From the NCBI GenBank assembly GCA_003427395.1, contig BFEA01000208.1, positions 1,546,638 to 1,574,986 on the forward strand: a stretch of DNA of 28,349 bases. The letters are read 5' to 3'. The position numbers were made by a program, and so were the translations under genes. The notes under the pieces were generated by a model. That model was given only the letters and a program-made list of their open reading frames with translations. It had not been told where the DNA came from and made no database searches. Each line of letters opens with the position of its first letter. Position 1 is the first letter of the stretch. Positions 9,584-20,334 of this stretch are shown here, piece by piece. This DNA is from Chara braunii (lineage: Eukaryota > Streptophyta > Charophyceae > Charales > Characeae).

Positions 9584-9886
9584 GAGTTTAGATATCTTTG
9601 CAGTGGTTCACTACTCAGTCTGCTGGAAACCGGCTCCAGCTTCCCTTGTTCCCATGTGCTGTGCCGGTGCTCAGAAAGCAAATGCCATGAAGTTCAACCT
9701 TGAGCAGGTTCCCATTTGCCAGGGTTCTCCATTCTTGGCCCTAGATTCGGAGCATTGACCACCAGCCCCTAGAATGTCATAGTCCCTAGGGGCCATTTTC
9801 ACCTGAGGGGAAACTTTCCTACAGAGTACAAATTGCACTATCATTTCTGGCGGCTCTCTCTCGAGGCCGAAGAGGTATTTCCCCCC
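9584..9886. other. No recognised feature
   Basis: Spacer between two TIR elements. No gene, tail or repeat that I can support. Confidence 0.4.
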
Positions 9887-10071
9887 AGTACCTTTGGCGC
9901 GTGGGAAAATAGCGGGCCTCCGGTGGGCCACCGACCTTTTCGGAGGGCGAAACGAAACGACGGCCGCCGATCAGATTTATCAATGCAGTCGTCGTCGGGC
10001 CCAGCCTCCGAATCTTTAGGAGTTTGGGAAAACAGCCAGTTTTCCCTATTTTCCCACGCGGGAAAGGTACT
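9887..10071. mobile_element. MITE family 2, single copy
   Basis: Left end AGTACCTTTGGCGCGTGG then GAAAATAG (9887-9912) and right end 10046-10071 are inverted repeats of 26 bp. They match except for two adjacent positions (GG versus CC). The 185 bp element has no coding capacity. The AGTACCT start resembles the AGTACCT near the ends of MITE family 1, so the two may be distantly related. The flanks give no clear target duplication. Confidence 0.65.
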
Positions 10072-10239
10072 AGTAGCTCCAATTGAATTCTGTGAATGTG
10101 TTTTTTTCGGGGTGCGCTGCAGGCTCCTGGAATGCAGCAAGTCGGAAATCTGAAAGGGAAAAGGGATATACAGAATGAAATCAAGGCTTGTCATTTCTAG
10201 GTATAGGGCTAGGTCGGGACAAGGGAGAGATATCTACTA

Positions 10240-10470
10240 TTAAAGGGAAGGGCATCATTCGCAGCCCCAAGGGAGATAGTAGCTCCAAGGCAGGAAGACT
10301 AATGACCATAGCCCATACACACTGTACTCTGATGCTGTTTCCATGGGATGCTGGACCCGGTCCCAGCAGGTGTCCCTCCCCAGCAATAGATGGAGCAGCC
10401 CAATAGCCAAGGCATCAATTCCAGCAGTTCTCTTACCACTGCCAGGACAGTGGACTGGAAAAAGGTTTTT

Positions 10471-10504
<34 letters not shown>
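10240..10504 (+). mobile_element. Subfamily B retroposon with long poly(A)
   Basis: GGGATGCTGGACCCGGTCCC at 10345 is followed by CTCCCCAGCAATAGATGGAGC, a tail region (CAATTCCAGCAGTTCTCTTACC...) and 33 A residues (10472-10504). The tail matches that of the copy at 22828-22984. The region upstream to about 10240 shares a TAG(T/C)AGCTCCA block with the copy near 22730. Probably LINE-mobilised; no protein. Confidence 0.65.
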
Positions 10505-10507
<3 letters not shown>

Positions 10508-10796
10508 TAACACAGATAATGTTCTGAGAAACCTTTTTTGAAACCTTGTTCACAGATATGGATATGACGAGCCAGGTTGGGGGTGGGAACAGCCACAGGC
10601 AAAGCTCCAAACGTTGAAAGCGCGTCCTCCGCATGTGTGTGTGAAAGTATGGACAAAAACGCAGAAATACCGAGAGAGCCTGCTCGGGCCTTGGCCCGGT
10701 CAGAGTTCTTGCTTTCTTCTTTTTTTCTTCTTTTTTCTTCTTTTTTTACCTTAAAGAACAATGTTAACATGAACATGGGGCAGAATACGCACTCAG

Positions 10797-11065
10797 TCAA
10801 GAGAGAATGGGCCAGCGCACCCAATCATAGGCCTTTCCAAAGTCCAGGAGGATAAAGGCCAGGCTGGGCCTCTTGCAGGGACCATCTGGGGTGCTTTTGT
10901 CTCTCCAATAGACATTGATGAGGACACATCTACAGGGAACAAATCCTGTCTGAGACCAGTGTGTCAGCGGAAGAAATGGAGCCAACCTGTCGGCCATAAC
11001 TTTGGCTAGCAGTTCGTACGGAGCAGACGAGCGAAATCAGCCGCCAGGTCAGAAGGTGCGCCGGG
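10797..11065 (-). pseudogene. LINE reverse transcriptase fragment (relic)
   Basis: On the minus strand the frame reads YELLAKVMADRL, then SQTGFVP and, about 40 residues on, AFILLDFGKAYDWV. These correspond to the non-LTR RT segment before motif A and to motif A itself (D..KAYD). A preceding WRLISL piece sits in another frame, so there is a frameshift near 11030. Motif B and the FADD motif are absent; the frame stops at about 10797. It differs from the RT of the large LINE and comes from another, older family. Confidence 0.75.
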
Positions 11066-11089
11066 CCCGCTTTTTAAACCAATGGAATG

Positions 11090-11722
11090 ATCAAAGTCCT
11101 TCCAAAGCTATACGGGGCACCCACTTCCCCTCTAACTGCCATTTCGTCAATGTGGACATCTTTTATTTTTTGGAAGAAATTGAAACTGAGTAATTTGACC
11201 CAAAACAGGTCCAATTTTTTGGCTCCTGAGGGTCCAGTGTTCTTTTCTTTTCTTTTTTTTTTTTTTACTTTTTTTTTTCTTTCTTGCCCAACGCTCAAAT
11301 TACCAATTGAAATACAATGCAAACACATGCCTCTTGCGTTCTTAAACCACCAGTACTTGGCCCAGCTATCTATGCCGAGCCTGCGCGCCGGCCCTCGGAG
11401 GTCGATGAAGTGACATGGGCTGTTGATGTGATTTATCCACGGCCCGCAGGCCGCAAAATTTGCGTAGCGTTAATGCTAAGGGCTTGCGGCCGATGTATGG
11501 GCCAAGTACTGGTGGCTTAAAACGCCTTACCCCCTGGATGTATCTGGTCTTGAGCTAAGTCCACATGGGGTCCGGCATTTTAAGACCGCCGGACCCTCAG
11601 GAGCCAAAAATTTGGACCTGTTTGCAGCCAGATTACGCAGTTTCAATTTCATTCAGAAAAGAAAAAATGTCCATTTTGACGAAATGGCAGTTCTCTGAGG
11701 AAGAGGTTGTATCTTTCCAATA
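11090..11722. repeat. Foldback (inverted repeat) enclosing a MITE
   Basis: Left arm 11090-11232 and right arm 11580-11722 are inverted copies, roughly 85% alike by eye over the inner 105 bp. Shared blocks include AACTGCCATTTCGTCAA, GAAATTGAAACTG, AACAGGTCCAA and TTTTTGGCTCCTGAGGGTCC. The loop holds a T-rich tract (11235-11280) and MITE family 1 copy 2. It could be a foldback transposon or an inverted duplication. Confidence 0.7.
11342..11520. mobile_element. MITE family 1, copy 2, TTAA-flanked
   Basis: The body (11346-11516, 171 bp) is bounded by TTAA at 11342-11345 and 11517-11520. Left end ACCACCAGTACTTGGCCCAG mirrors right end (reverse complement GCCACCAGTACTTGGCCCAT). The interior has an imperfect palindrome around GGCCGCAAAATTTGCG. 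No coding sequence. Confidence 0.85.
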
Positions 11723-11957
11723 TTGTTGTCATCAACAAGTCCGCCATAGCATGCAGGTACTTGATCGACATATGATTCGTTTCCGCAGTTTTCCCTCTCG
11801 GGAGATCACTCAGCAGAGTTAGCACTCCCCTCGTCTCCTCCTCTGTCGCATCCTTCTCCAACTGGCTGGCTGTTGTCGAGGGGGAGGATGCGCTCACGCT
11901 TCGCCCATACCACATCTTCTGGTATCGCCTCCATGTCCCCTTCCCACCACCAACCAT
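11649..11957 (-). CDS. Uncharacterised ORF fragment
   Basis: An open frame of 102 codons whose C-terminal part (about residues 45-95) looks like a genuine helical protein (RGVLTLLSDLPRGK, HAMADLL, RYNLFLRELPFRQ). The N-terminal 40 codons are Ser-rich; the better-looking reading there lies in another frame (11806-12009), so a frameshift or splice is possible. The last 25 codons run into the right foldback arm, and the left arm encodes a decayed version of the same LPFRQ segment. It may be the 3' end of a captured gene. The first codon used is not ATG. Function unknown. Confidence 0.25.
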   Translation of the reverse strand: MVGGGKGTWRRYQKMWYGRSVSASSPSTTASQLEKDATEEETRGVLTLLSDLPRGKTAETNHMSIKYLHAMADLLMTTILERYNLFLRELPFRQNGHFFFSE

Positions 11958-12089
11958 CTTCCTGATACAAATCTGAGTAGAACAGGTGTGTGTGTTGTGT
12001 ATGATTCACTAATGGTTAATATAGGTGGTGTCATTTCCGATAAATTTTTCACCGAAACTTCCATATTTCCCCCTTTTTTTTTTCTCGTC

Positions 12090-12562
12090 TTTTTTTTTTT
12101 TTTTTTTTAAATAATAACCGGGAACCGGGCCCAGCGTCCCTTATATTACAAAGCCAGGAAACGGGCCTGGCGTCCCTGACAAAGATTCCACAGTCCGGTT
12201 TGGAGGCGAGACATCACCGGCCAAGCCCTGAAACAGGACTGCGTCACTCTCCCAATGTTATGCAGATCAGAAACGAACAAGAGAATGAAAAGCTGGATGC
12301 AACAAGGGAGCAGTATTCACTTACAGTACAGTACAGTCCAGGTCTTTAAATCACTTACAGTACAGTACAGTCCAGGTCCTGAAGTCCATATCTCATCTCA
12401 ACTCTATCAACAGTTTGTTGTGCAGAACAGAAACGAACAGGAGAATGAAAACCTGGAAGCAGAAGAGAAGCACTATTTACCTACAGTATTTTACAGTCCA
12501 GGTCCTGAAGTTTATATCTCATCTCATCTCACCATTTCTCAGCAGTTCCGGCCTTCCAAGTA
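12090..12562 (-). other. LINE 3' UTR with two tandem hairpins and poly(A)
   Basis: The final hairpin (minus strand 12140-12119) has the GGGACGCTGGGCCCGGTT form of the short retroposons. A second lies just upstream (12176-12153): GGGAC, stem GCCAGG, loop CCCGTTT, stem CCTGGC, a perfect stem of different sequence. Further upstream a 160 bp duplication (TGCAGA(T/A)CAGAAACGAACA at 12261 and 12421) contains a nested 34 bp repeat of TCACTTACAGTACAGTACAG (12317 and 12351). The hairpins are plausible RT recognition structures. Confidence 0.65.
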
Positions 12563-15500
12563 CTAAATAAAAAAGGAGGAAAATTTGAGTTCCGGATTGT
12601 GAGCAGGCTGAACAGACATCTCCACCAGACCAGTGAATGAGCCCCAGTGTGTGTAGAATATTTTAAGAGCTTTTGCAGCGAATCCTTTGTTGGCCACTTT
12701 AAGCGACCATTCTGTTGCCAGCGTCTGCTTGATAGAATACTTGACTTCAGCGCGGACCATCGGGGGTGTGAATTGCTCCCCCCCTCGCACAGCCGAATTT
12801 CTGAGGGTCCATAATGTCCACAGCACAGCTCCATGTAAACACTCCTCTGCATATGTGAGGGAGTTGGCACGATGCTGTCTTCGAGATGCAGCACCCAAAT
12901 GAAGAAAATCGTCATCCCACCCTGTTTCCGGATGCGGAATCGGGACCGCTCCGGATCGCCACCAATTCCACAGAGGGCTTGACAGGTTGCAGTGAATGCA
13001 AAAATGTTGCTGGTCTTCAATCCGGACTCCAGGGCACAGAGAGCACAAAGGCGAGGCCTTGGATGTTCTTCTGCCGCACCAGAGGGCAGTGGGCACAGCC
13101 ATATGTACCAATAGCCACAAGAAACTGGCTTGCTTGACCACAGGCATTTCCATCAACAGTTTCCAGTATGCTGGCAAGGCTTGAGACAAGCGTGTGTGAG
13201 AGTCATGGATCCACCCCGTGGACATCCTTCTTTTAGTAACCTTCCAGTTGATGTCCACTTTCGGGCGTGAGATCTGATAACCCATGCGTGTGGTATATCT
13301 GTGTAGCGGCACACTGTCTTTGTTCGAGGGCCCTGGTGGCCAGTGCCAGTTCCTAGGGTCTACCAGTAAATTATACGATGGGGTAGATAAAAAAAAAGGG
13401 CGGACAGAGTCTGAGTCAGGATATTCCAATACACAAACAGGCAACAGTTCAGTCAGAGGCGGGAGTGGCGTGTCCAATTGCGCCCGGGTTAGTGGCGGTC
13501 CTTGCGATGTGGTTGCTGTTAATGGACATGCCTCCCAACACAAGGCCTGCACAGTTTGCGAGTCCGTAATCGATTCAATTTTCCAAAGAAGAGCAGGAGC
13601 GTTTTCGTGCATTCTCTTAAACCATCCTCCTCATGAGAGGACAATCCCGGATCGAAGGATTGTCACTCATTCCGAAGGGATTGCTTCTTGGAGGGCTCGG
13701 AGATGAAATGCTTGATGCCACAGGCCCATCAATGACGGGGCCAAATCGGCAAGGGGTTTCCAGTCCCTCTGGTCCACGTCCCAAATATCCACCAGCGTCC
13801 CAATCCCTCTGCTCATCCAGGAATCACCAAAGGCTCCCCCTCCAAAACAGGGGAAGGGGCAATCATTTTCAGTAAGAATGAAGGGGGTTTCAAACAGCGG
13901 CTGTGTCAATATCCTCTCTGTCGCCTTGGGCGGGGGAAGAAGTTGAGGACAGCAGCGCTGCCAGTTCCTCAAGATATCAGACCATATCCCACGCGGTAAG
14001 CGTTTACGAAGGTACGCAGGATGGAGGACTGCCAACCAAATACAACGCAATGTCCTCCAACCCCAACCATTGAGGAGAGCAAACTCTGCCAACTGTCTCC
14101 ATGGCGAGAAAGGCCCTGCCAAAATCGCCCATGGCACCCATCGGGACAACAACGCCCCAATTTGGTATTGCTTGTCAAGAATGGAGAGCCCCCCTTCCCG
14201 TTTGAGTTGTGTGACCACCTCCCACGATACCTTAGGGAGGTATGGTGAATCAGACATTTCTTCTTTCCACTAGTGAGTGGCAAGGTGTTTTATTGCTTGT
14301 TGTGCTGGCAGATCCAGTTGGAAAATTGTACGTTAATACCAAAAGGTAGAAAAAATGGAGTTGTTGAGAACGAGGGCCCGTCCGAAAAGACTGACCCCCG
14401 GTCTCGACACCCACGGTCGGAGAGCCGATCTAGCCGCATTTAGTGCATTAGAGGAGTCCGTTGCCAACTGAGGAGTGAAAAAAAATATGTGTCCCAACAG
14501 TCTCTCTTGCTGAGTCGGGGTAACTACCCGCAGCCCCCAATGCAGGGGCGGTTCAGTCCCCGGGGGAATCAAAATCGAAGATTTCGTCCAATTAACTTTA
14601 GTCTGCGAAATTTCACAAAAAAGTGCAATTACCTGCTGCAAGGAATGGAAAGCGTGGTCATCCATGGGAGTGAAAGCCACAGAATCATCAGCAAAAGATT
14701 CAGTTTTGAGGCGGTCACCAGATGGTAGTAGAAAGCCCGGGACTCCAGGATGCGCCCGAATGATGACATGCATAATTTCAACATAAATGAGATAGAGGTA
14801 TGGTGCTACAGGGCATCCTTGTCGTACCGATCTTCCTAGGACGATTGGATGAGAGAGTCGACCATTGACCACGAGTCGCGAGGTGGCTCCAGCGTATAGC
14901 AATCGCACCATGTGTTTGAATTTCGGTCCAAAGCCAAAGGCGGTAAGGGCAGCTTGCAGAAATTCCCAGCCCACCCTATCGTAGGCTTTTTCCAGATCTA
15001 TACGCACGACCACTATGTGGTCTTCTCCCGCTCCCACCAACTCAATGATCTGTTCAACAGTCATAATGTTATTAAGAATTTGCCTGTCCTGAAGAAAGTC
15101 TGTCTGAGACGGGTGGATCAAGGAAGGCAGTACTGATTGGAGTCTCATAGCAAGGATTTTAGAGAGAATTTTATATAGCACTGCCATAAGGGTAATTGGG
15201 CGCCAATTTCGAACATCAGCTCGGTCGCCTTTCTTAAAAATAAAGGTTATCATACCAGTGACCATATCAGGGGGGGCAATAGCCCCACCGTGAATAGAGT
15301 TAAGCGTAATCAAAAGATCCAGTAGTGACCGCATAAAGTGTCTCCTAAAAAAGGTGTGTGGTAGGCCGTCCGGTCTCGGCACTGTGTAGGGGCAGGCTGG
15401 CGGCTGCCTTAGTAATCTCCAAAAGTGTCACTGGAGCTTCCAACAGAGTCATCTGCGAACAGGATAGAGTGCGGTCTATTTTGTCCCACACGTCATCACG

Positions 15501-16832
15501 GTATTGCTGAAGCAGCTGCTGTTCTGAGCTCAGGGCTTGGGATGAGAGCAGTTGCTCATAAAATAGTGCAATGTTAGTAATAATCGTTGATGTATCAATG
15601 GCAAGAGGAGCCAGATCATCATAGGGGTGACGCATTGTAAGCGTCAAGGGTGATTGGAGGCTTGTTCTATGGCCAACAAAGAATGCCGCCGTAGTTCGGT
15701 CTCCCTTGATGAACCACAAAATTTTGTTCCGAAAAGAGGCTGCCCTGACCGCAGGTAGGGCAACCACTGCAGTTTTTTGGTGTATAGCATCCATGGCTTG
15801 CATCAGTTGATGCTCATCGACATGAATGTCAGAGGCTCGAGCAATAATTTCAGCCAACTGTTCTTGTAGAGCATGGAGTTGCGAACGAGTGGATTGAGTA
15901 AGGAGTTTCCGGAACAAAATTCCTCGCAATAGAGCTATTTTAAGCCCCCCAACCAGCCAATCGGCTGTAGAAAGATACAGTGTTTTGAAAATCGTCCATT
16001 TCTGCCAGAATTCGGTCATAGAAAGGTCCATTTCGGATGAAAGGGCCACCCACTCAGGCAAGGACTTCCGGTCCTGGCCTGCACGCACCGTGGCATTGTA
16101 AAAGAGTTCAAAAAAGACAGGTAAATGATCAGACCCCACACAGGGTAGGATCGAGCACGTTGTCACTCTCAGCATCAAGTCTTCTTCCAAGAGGAAGAAG
16201 TCAATTCTACTTCTAGGCAGATATTGCTGTCTCACACCCCCCGTGGCAAACCATGTGTAAGCCCGGTCATTGGGGTGCAAGACTCTAAACGCATCAGCCA
16301 ATGCTTGCATTTGCATGAAGTTAGTCAAACAGATCGCATCTGATGACAGCGGGGCAACCCAAATAGAGTCCGTTCCTGGTAGGAGAGTGGTATTTCAGTC
16401 TCCCCCCAGGATCAGTTTGTCAACATCAGGGATAATCCATGGCAAAGATTTAAAGAACTCAATTCGAGCGGCATGTGTCGACGGAGCATATACATTTACC
16501 ACTGCCCAGTGCTTAGTTCCCACAGTGAAGCGAACCCAAGCCCAGTGGCCACGATGGTCCCAATAGTGATTAGTTATAGAAAACGGGAAGGTGCGGGCGA
16601 ACAATATCACCACACCCCCTCTGGTAGCCTGGGCTGGGGCCCAGAACTGTGGGCCAGACCACTAGCCCATCTGTTGCATCGTTGTGACATCGTCCAGCTT
16701 GGTTTCCTGCAACAATAAAATGTGAATTCCTTTGTTTCGTGCCAAAGTTTTAATAAGGGATCTTTTGGCATCAACTCTGCATGATCCCAATCCTCTGATG
16801 TTCCAGGTCAAGATCCGTAGTCTGTCCGTCAT
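12563..16832 (-). pseudogene. LINE ORF2: EEP endonuclease + reverse transcriptase + zf-RVT
   Basis: The replication protein of the LINE, about 1,420 codons, chosen to start at ATG 16832 (MTDRLRILTWNIRGLG), which overlaps ORF1 by 62 nt in another frame. Endonuclease (about residues 5-235): TWNIRG, QETKL, VNVYAP, GGD-stop-NT, SRIDF and SDHLPV are all visible. RT: NWRPITL, SQTDFLQDRQ, motif A DLEKAYDRV, motif B RQGCP, catalytic FADD and a motif-D-like segment. The C-terminal zf-RVT domain carries CSLC...HFC..C (about 13.0 kb) and ends at 12563. Breaks: TAG at 16664, TGA at 16397 (a Trp position in GGDWN), a frameshift near 15378 just before PDGLP, TAA at 14335, TAG at 14272, TGA at 13669 and TGA at 13633. 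The protein cannot be made, but decay is light. Confidence 0.93.
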
Positions 16833-18988
16833 TTGATGCGATTACTTCATCCCATTCCGCGCATTTGAGGGATAAAAAGTTTTGGGAGAAGATACTCTTG
16901 TGCCAAGGGAGGTGCCCGTCCACTTGGTGCATCAAAGTCGTTGTCCAGCAGTCAAAGATTTTGGTGTCTGTGACCGTTTGGCCGGCAGGATTTTGCAACA
17001 GCGCCAAACTGAGCCACCTGATACCTGGCAAGGGAGGGGGAGCTGTAGCAGATCGTACCACCGCGTCAATCAACAGAAAAAACATCAGGTCAGTCCTTCC
17101 TTGATCATTGGTAGGGGTCAATCTGACCCATTCCAGTTCCGGATAACAACGCACACGGAATGTCGGATGCAGCCATTTGCGTACCTCACGAAGGATCACT
17201 TGTGGCTTGGGGTCTTCAAAGACCTGGAAATGTGGAATACGGAGAATCCCTGCCGCATCTATCTGGGCCAGCACATGGAGCATACCTTCTCGTGCCATGA
17301 AAACAAAAGGGACAACGACACAGGGTTGCCCTGCCGCCATGGCTTCAAGCATGTTAGCCGGGAAAGTTTGGGCACGAACAAGTTCCAAGGTTTGTTGACA
17401 GTCATCTTTGTCATCTTCAGCAGCATCAGTCCACCTTCCCGTGAGAATTTGCTGCAATCCTGTCTTCTCCCCACTTTGTTTCTTCGGTCTAGCATAAGGA
17501 TGACCCGCTGTTTTGGGTCCGGCTGTAACGCCTTTTTTTTTGAAAGGTTGCGTTTTTTGCTGACGCATGATCTTTTCAGGGCCAGCGTACGATGTGCTGG
17601 GTTGTTGATCAGTCCCCGATGGGGTCGTTCCAATGTGCTTAGTCTGAGGTAGGGGCTCAACCCTGAAGTCTGTCATCGCAAGGTCCAACGTTGGGTGAAT
17701 CCTATCCCACGGAGGAGGGGGCACAACTTCACCACTCGGGTTGATTTTCAAAATTTTGAACAGGAGACTCTCCTAGGGGAGATTGATCTTTCAGTGGTTT
17801 TCCAAGTCCCGTCTGTTCTGTCTGTGGAATGGGACCCTAGGGTAGTGGTGTTTCCTGCTGCTGCAACGGCCCTCCTGGCTGTTCGGTCTGTTGGAGTGGT
17901 GCCTGAAACACTGGCGGGGTAGGGTGCACTGTAGACCCTGAAGGACGAGGTGGAACTGCAGATCCGGACGGGTTAGCCGGGACTGCAGATCCCGAGGGGT
18001 TAAGCGGGACCGCGGACCCCGAAGGGTTGGATGGAACCACAGAGCCGGAAGGGTTAACCGGGACTGCAGACCCCGAAGGGTTGGGCGGGGGGTCAACCAG
18101 TTTGTTAGGCGCCGGCCTGCGCGGGCCCTTCCTGGTACCACTCAACGCAGCTGCATAGCTTGTTGAGGCAGCCGCCGTTGGCAGTTTCTTTTTTGGACAT
18201 GCAACATCGCCCTCCTTGTGACCAAACCATCTACATTCTGCACACCATGGAGTATCCTGGGTGACGATTTCCAATTTATGCCAACCCTGAGAGAATCGGA
18301 ATTTCAAAAATTTTTCAATCTTAGTTCGGGCTCTGGGGTGCAGGTCATAGCGACGATTGACAAGGCGGGGGTTTGCTTTGCTCTGTTCAGGTGGATGTGT
18401 CTTGAGAACCTGTCCGTATTCTTTTTCCACCGCAACTTGCAAAAAAGGCATAGCCAAAAAGGGGATACGAAGCACCCTAATCCAGAATTTTTGGGCCGTG
18501 GCGTCATCTTTTCCTTTTGCCAGTTCAGCAGGAGTAGTCCATGGCCGATAAAGAATTTTGCATGCCTTGCCACCAACAACAGCCATTTCTTCGGTTTTGA
18601 GCGTTTCTACTATCCAATCTCGAAGTGCATGATTAGGTGCCAAGTAGCTTATCATGTTGGCTCCCTCGGGTCTGATGCGACCTTTCTGTCCCCGGGCAAT
18701 GGTCAAGTCCCATCCCCCTTCGATCGTCCTTAGCCATTGCTCTTGGACTGCGAAAGTCGCATCAGCACCCGACCCTTGGAACACTACCATAGCCCCATGG
18801 CGTCGAAGATATTATATGGTTAGATCAGTGGCGTCGTTATGAATATCAACGATCACTGTATCCTTCTCTTTGGGGTCCCTACGCGTTGTTATGTACCGGG
18901 CCGCTTGAGCCGAGTCCTCCTCGCCAGTGAGAAAACAGTGGCGCAGCATGTCGCCAAGGCGATCACTCTGCGGCGTCTGCTCCCCCAT
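16771..18988 (-). pseudogene. LINE ORF1: gag-like nucleic acid-binding protein
   Basis: About 740 codons from ATG 18988, the first ATG after an in-frame stop. The N-terminal half resembles plant LINE ORF1 proteins of the DUF4283 type, followed by a zinc knuckle CAECRWFGHKEGDVAC, which has a longer H-x6-C end than the usual H-x4-C. Then comes a Pro/Ser-rich linker with six near-identical NPSGSAVP-type repeats, and a second, larger domain (17751-16771) that I do not recognise. Its role should be RNA binding and packaging. Breaks: TAA at 18814, TAG at 17839 and a frameshift near 17755. Beyond each break the reading continues in protein-like sequence, which supports one original ORF. Its end overlaps the start of ORF2. 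Confidence 0.8.
17930..18090 (-). repeat. 27 bp minisatellite coding PSGSAVP repeats in ORF1
   Basis: About six tandem 27 bp units encode the nine-residue pattern x-N-P-S-G-S-A-V-P in the linker of ORF1. The last unit on the minus strand is diverged (PRPSGSTVH). The period keeps the frame. Confidence 0.85.
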
Positions 18989-19046
18989 TGGTAGTGAAGG
19001 GCTAGCAATGTCTATAGACAATCAGTAGTGAACAAGGTGAGGATCC

Positions 19047-19832
19047 AAGGTGAGGATTCCAAGAAACAGTAAGGTGTGCAACAGAGCTAACAGCAAAGAG
19101 ACCGACGGGCAATTAGCAAGATCACAAACTTGAGCATTCAAAATGCCATGAAATGGGAACAATGCAAAAAGTCAAACTAAGACATAAACCAAATCAAATC
19201 CAAAAGCACATCGCTCCAGCATCCCTGAACCACACATGTAATTTTAAGAAAAAATCGAAAGTAAGAATCAAGGATGAGGGAGAGAGAAGAGGAGAACGCG
19301 GCAAAGGTGAGGATTCAAAGAAACAGTAAGGTGTGCAACAGAGCTAACAGAAAGAGACCAACGGGCAATTAGCAAGATCACAAACTTGAGCATTCAAAAT
19401 GCCATGAAAAGGGAACAATGCAAAAGTCAAACTAAGGCACAAACCGAATCAAATCCAAAAGCATATCGCTCCAGCATCCCTGAATCACACATGTAATTTT
19501 TAAGAAAAAATTGAAAGTAAGAATCAGGGATGAGGGAGAGAGAAGAGGAGAACGCTGCAAGGGGGGGCTAGAGTGCCGGGTGGTAGCGCTTGTCAAGAAA
19601 GGATAGGTCAAAGGAGAGGCAGGGAAACAACACCAAAGCAGAGGCAATAGTAAAGAGACCGAAGGTTAATCAACAAAATCACAAACATAAGCAACCAAAA
19701 TGTTATGAACCGAATCAATTCCAAAAACACAGCGCGCCGCCGCGCCAGTATCTCCAACCCGCACCTATGATTAGGAAAATATCGAGAGTAAGAGGCAGGG
19801 ATGAGAGAATGAAAAGGAAAAAGTGACAAGGG
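19047..19832 (-). repeat. Tandem 5' monomers, 257 bp period
   Basis: Unit 1 (19047-19303) and unit 2 (19304-19560) are nearly identical: AAGGTGAGGATTC, AAGAAACAGTAAGGTGTGCA, GCAATTAGCAAGATCACAAA and ATCGCTCCAGCATCCCTGAA recur in order. A third, much more diverged unit follows (about 19561-19832) with AAAGAGACCGA, AAAATCACAAAC and GGCAGGGATGAGAG. A start of a fourth is visible at about 19833-19905. Confidence 0.88.
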
Positions 19833-20334
19833 GGGGGGGGCGACAGAAAGCCAGGTGGTATCACTTGTCAAGGAAGGACAGACGAAAGGAGGGGCAGGGA
19901 GACAACACCAATTTAAGGAAGAGAGCTATGAAGGGCAAGATAGGAAAGAAAACAATGGAAGGGTAGGAAACAAAGAGGGCATAGCAACAAGAAGTAGGAG
20001 AGGCATCAGTAGACAGACAGCGCGTGCAAAATTTTAAAACAAAACCACAAGGCGAAAGCGAAGGGGGAATCACCAGGTCATAAGAAACGCAAACTTATGT
20101 CCAATAGTGCAATCAAAAAGTGAAGAGGCGATAGAAACTCAACGGGCCAGGGCAGCTTTAAAGTAAAGGTCAAGAGAGCATCACCGGAGTGCAAACCTAT
20201 GTCGGGCCGTCCAGCACAGGAGTGACAGGAGTGACAGCGATCATCCGTGCAGTATATCCGCTGCGTGTCGAATCTCCCAACGAATAGTGCAAGTGTCAAT
20301 CGGTCAGACTTGTAAGGACAGCAAATCCCATGGT

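Noticed and set aside
10711-10750. Poly(A) tail of the RT relic
   Set aside because: The tract is a mixed CTT/T-rich simple repeat and the RT frame ends too far from any 3' UTR to link them.
16882-17652. A 256-codon plus-strand frame
   Set aside because: It is antisense to ORF1 of the LINE, which has a recognisable reading in its own frame.
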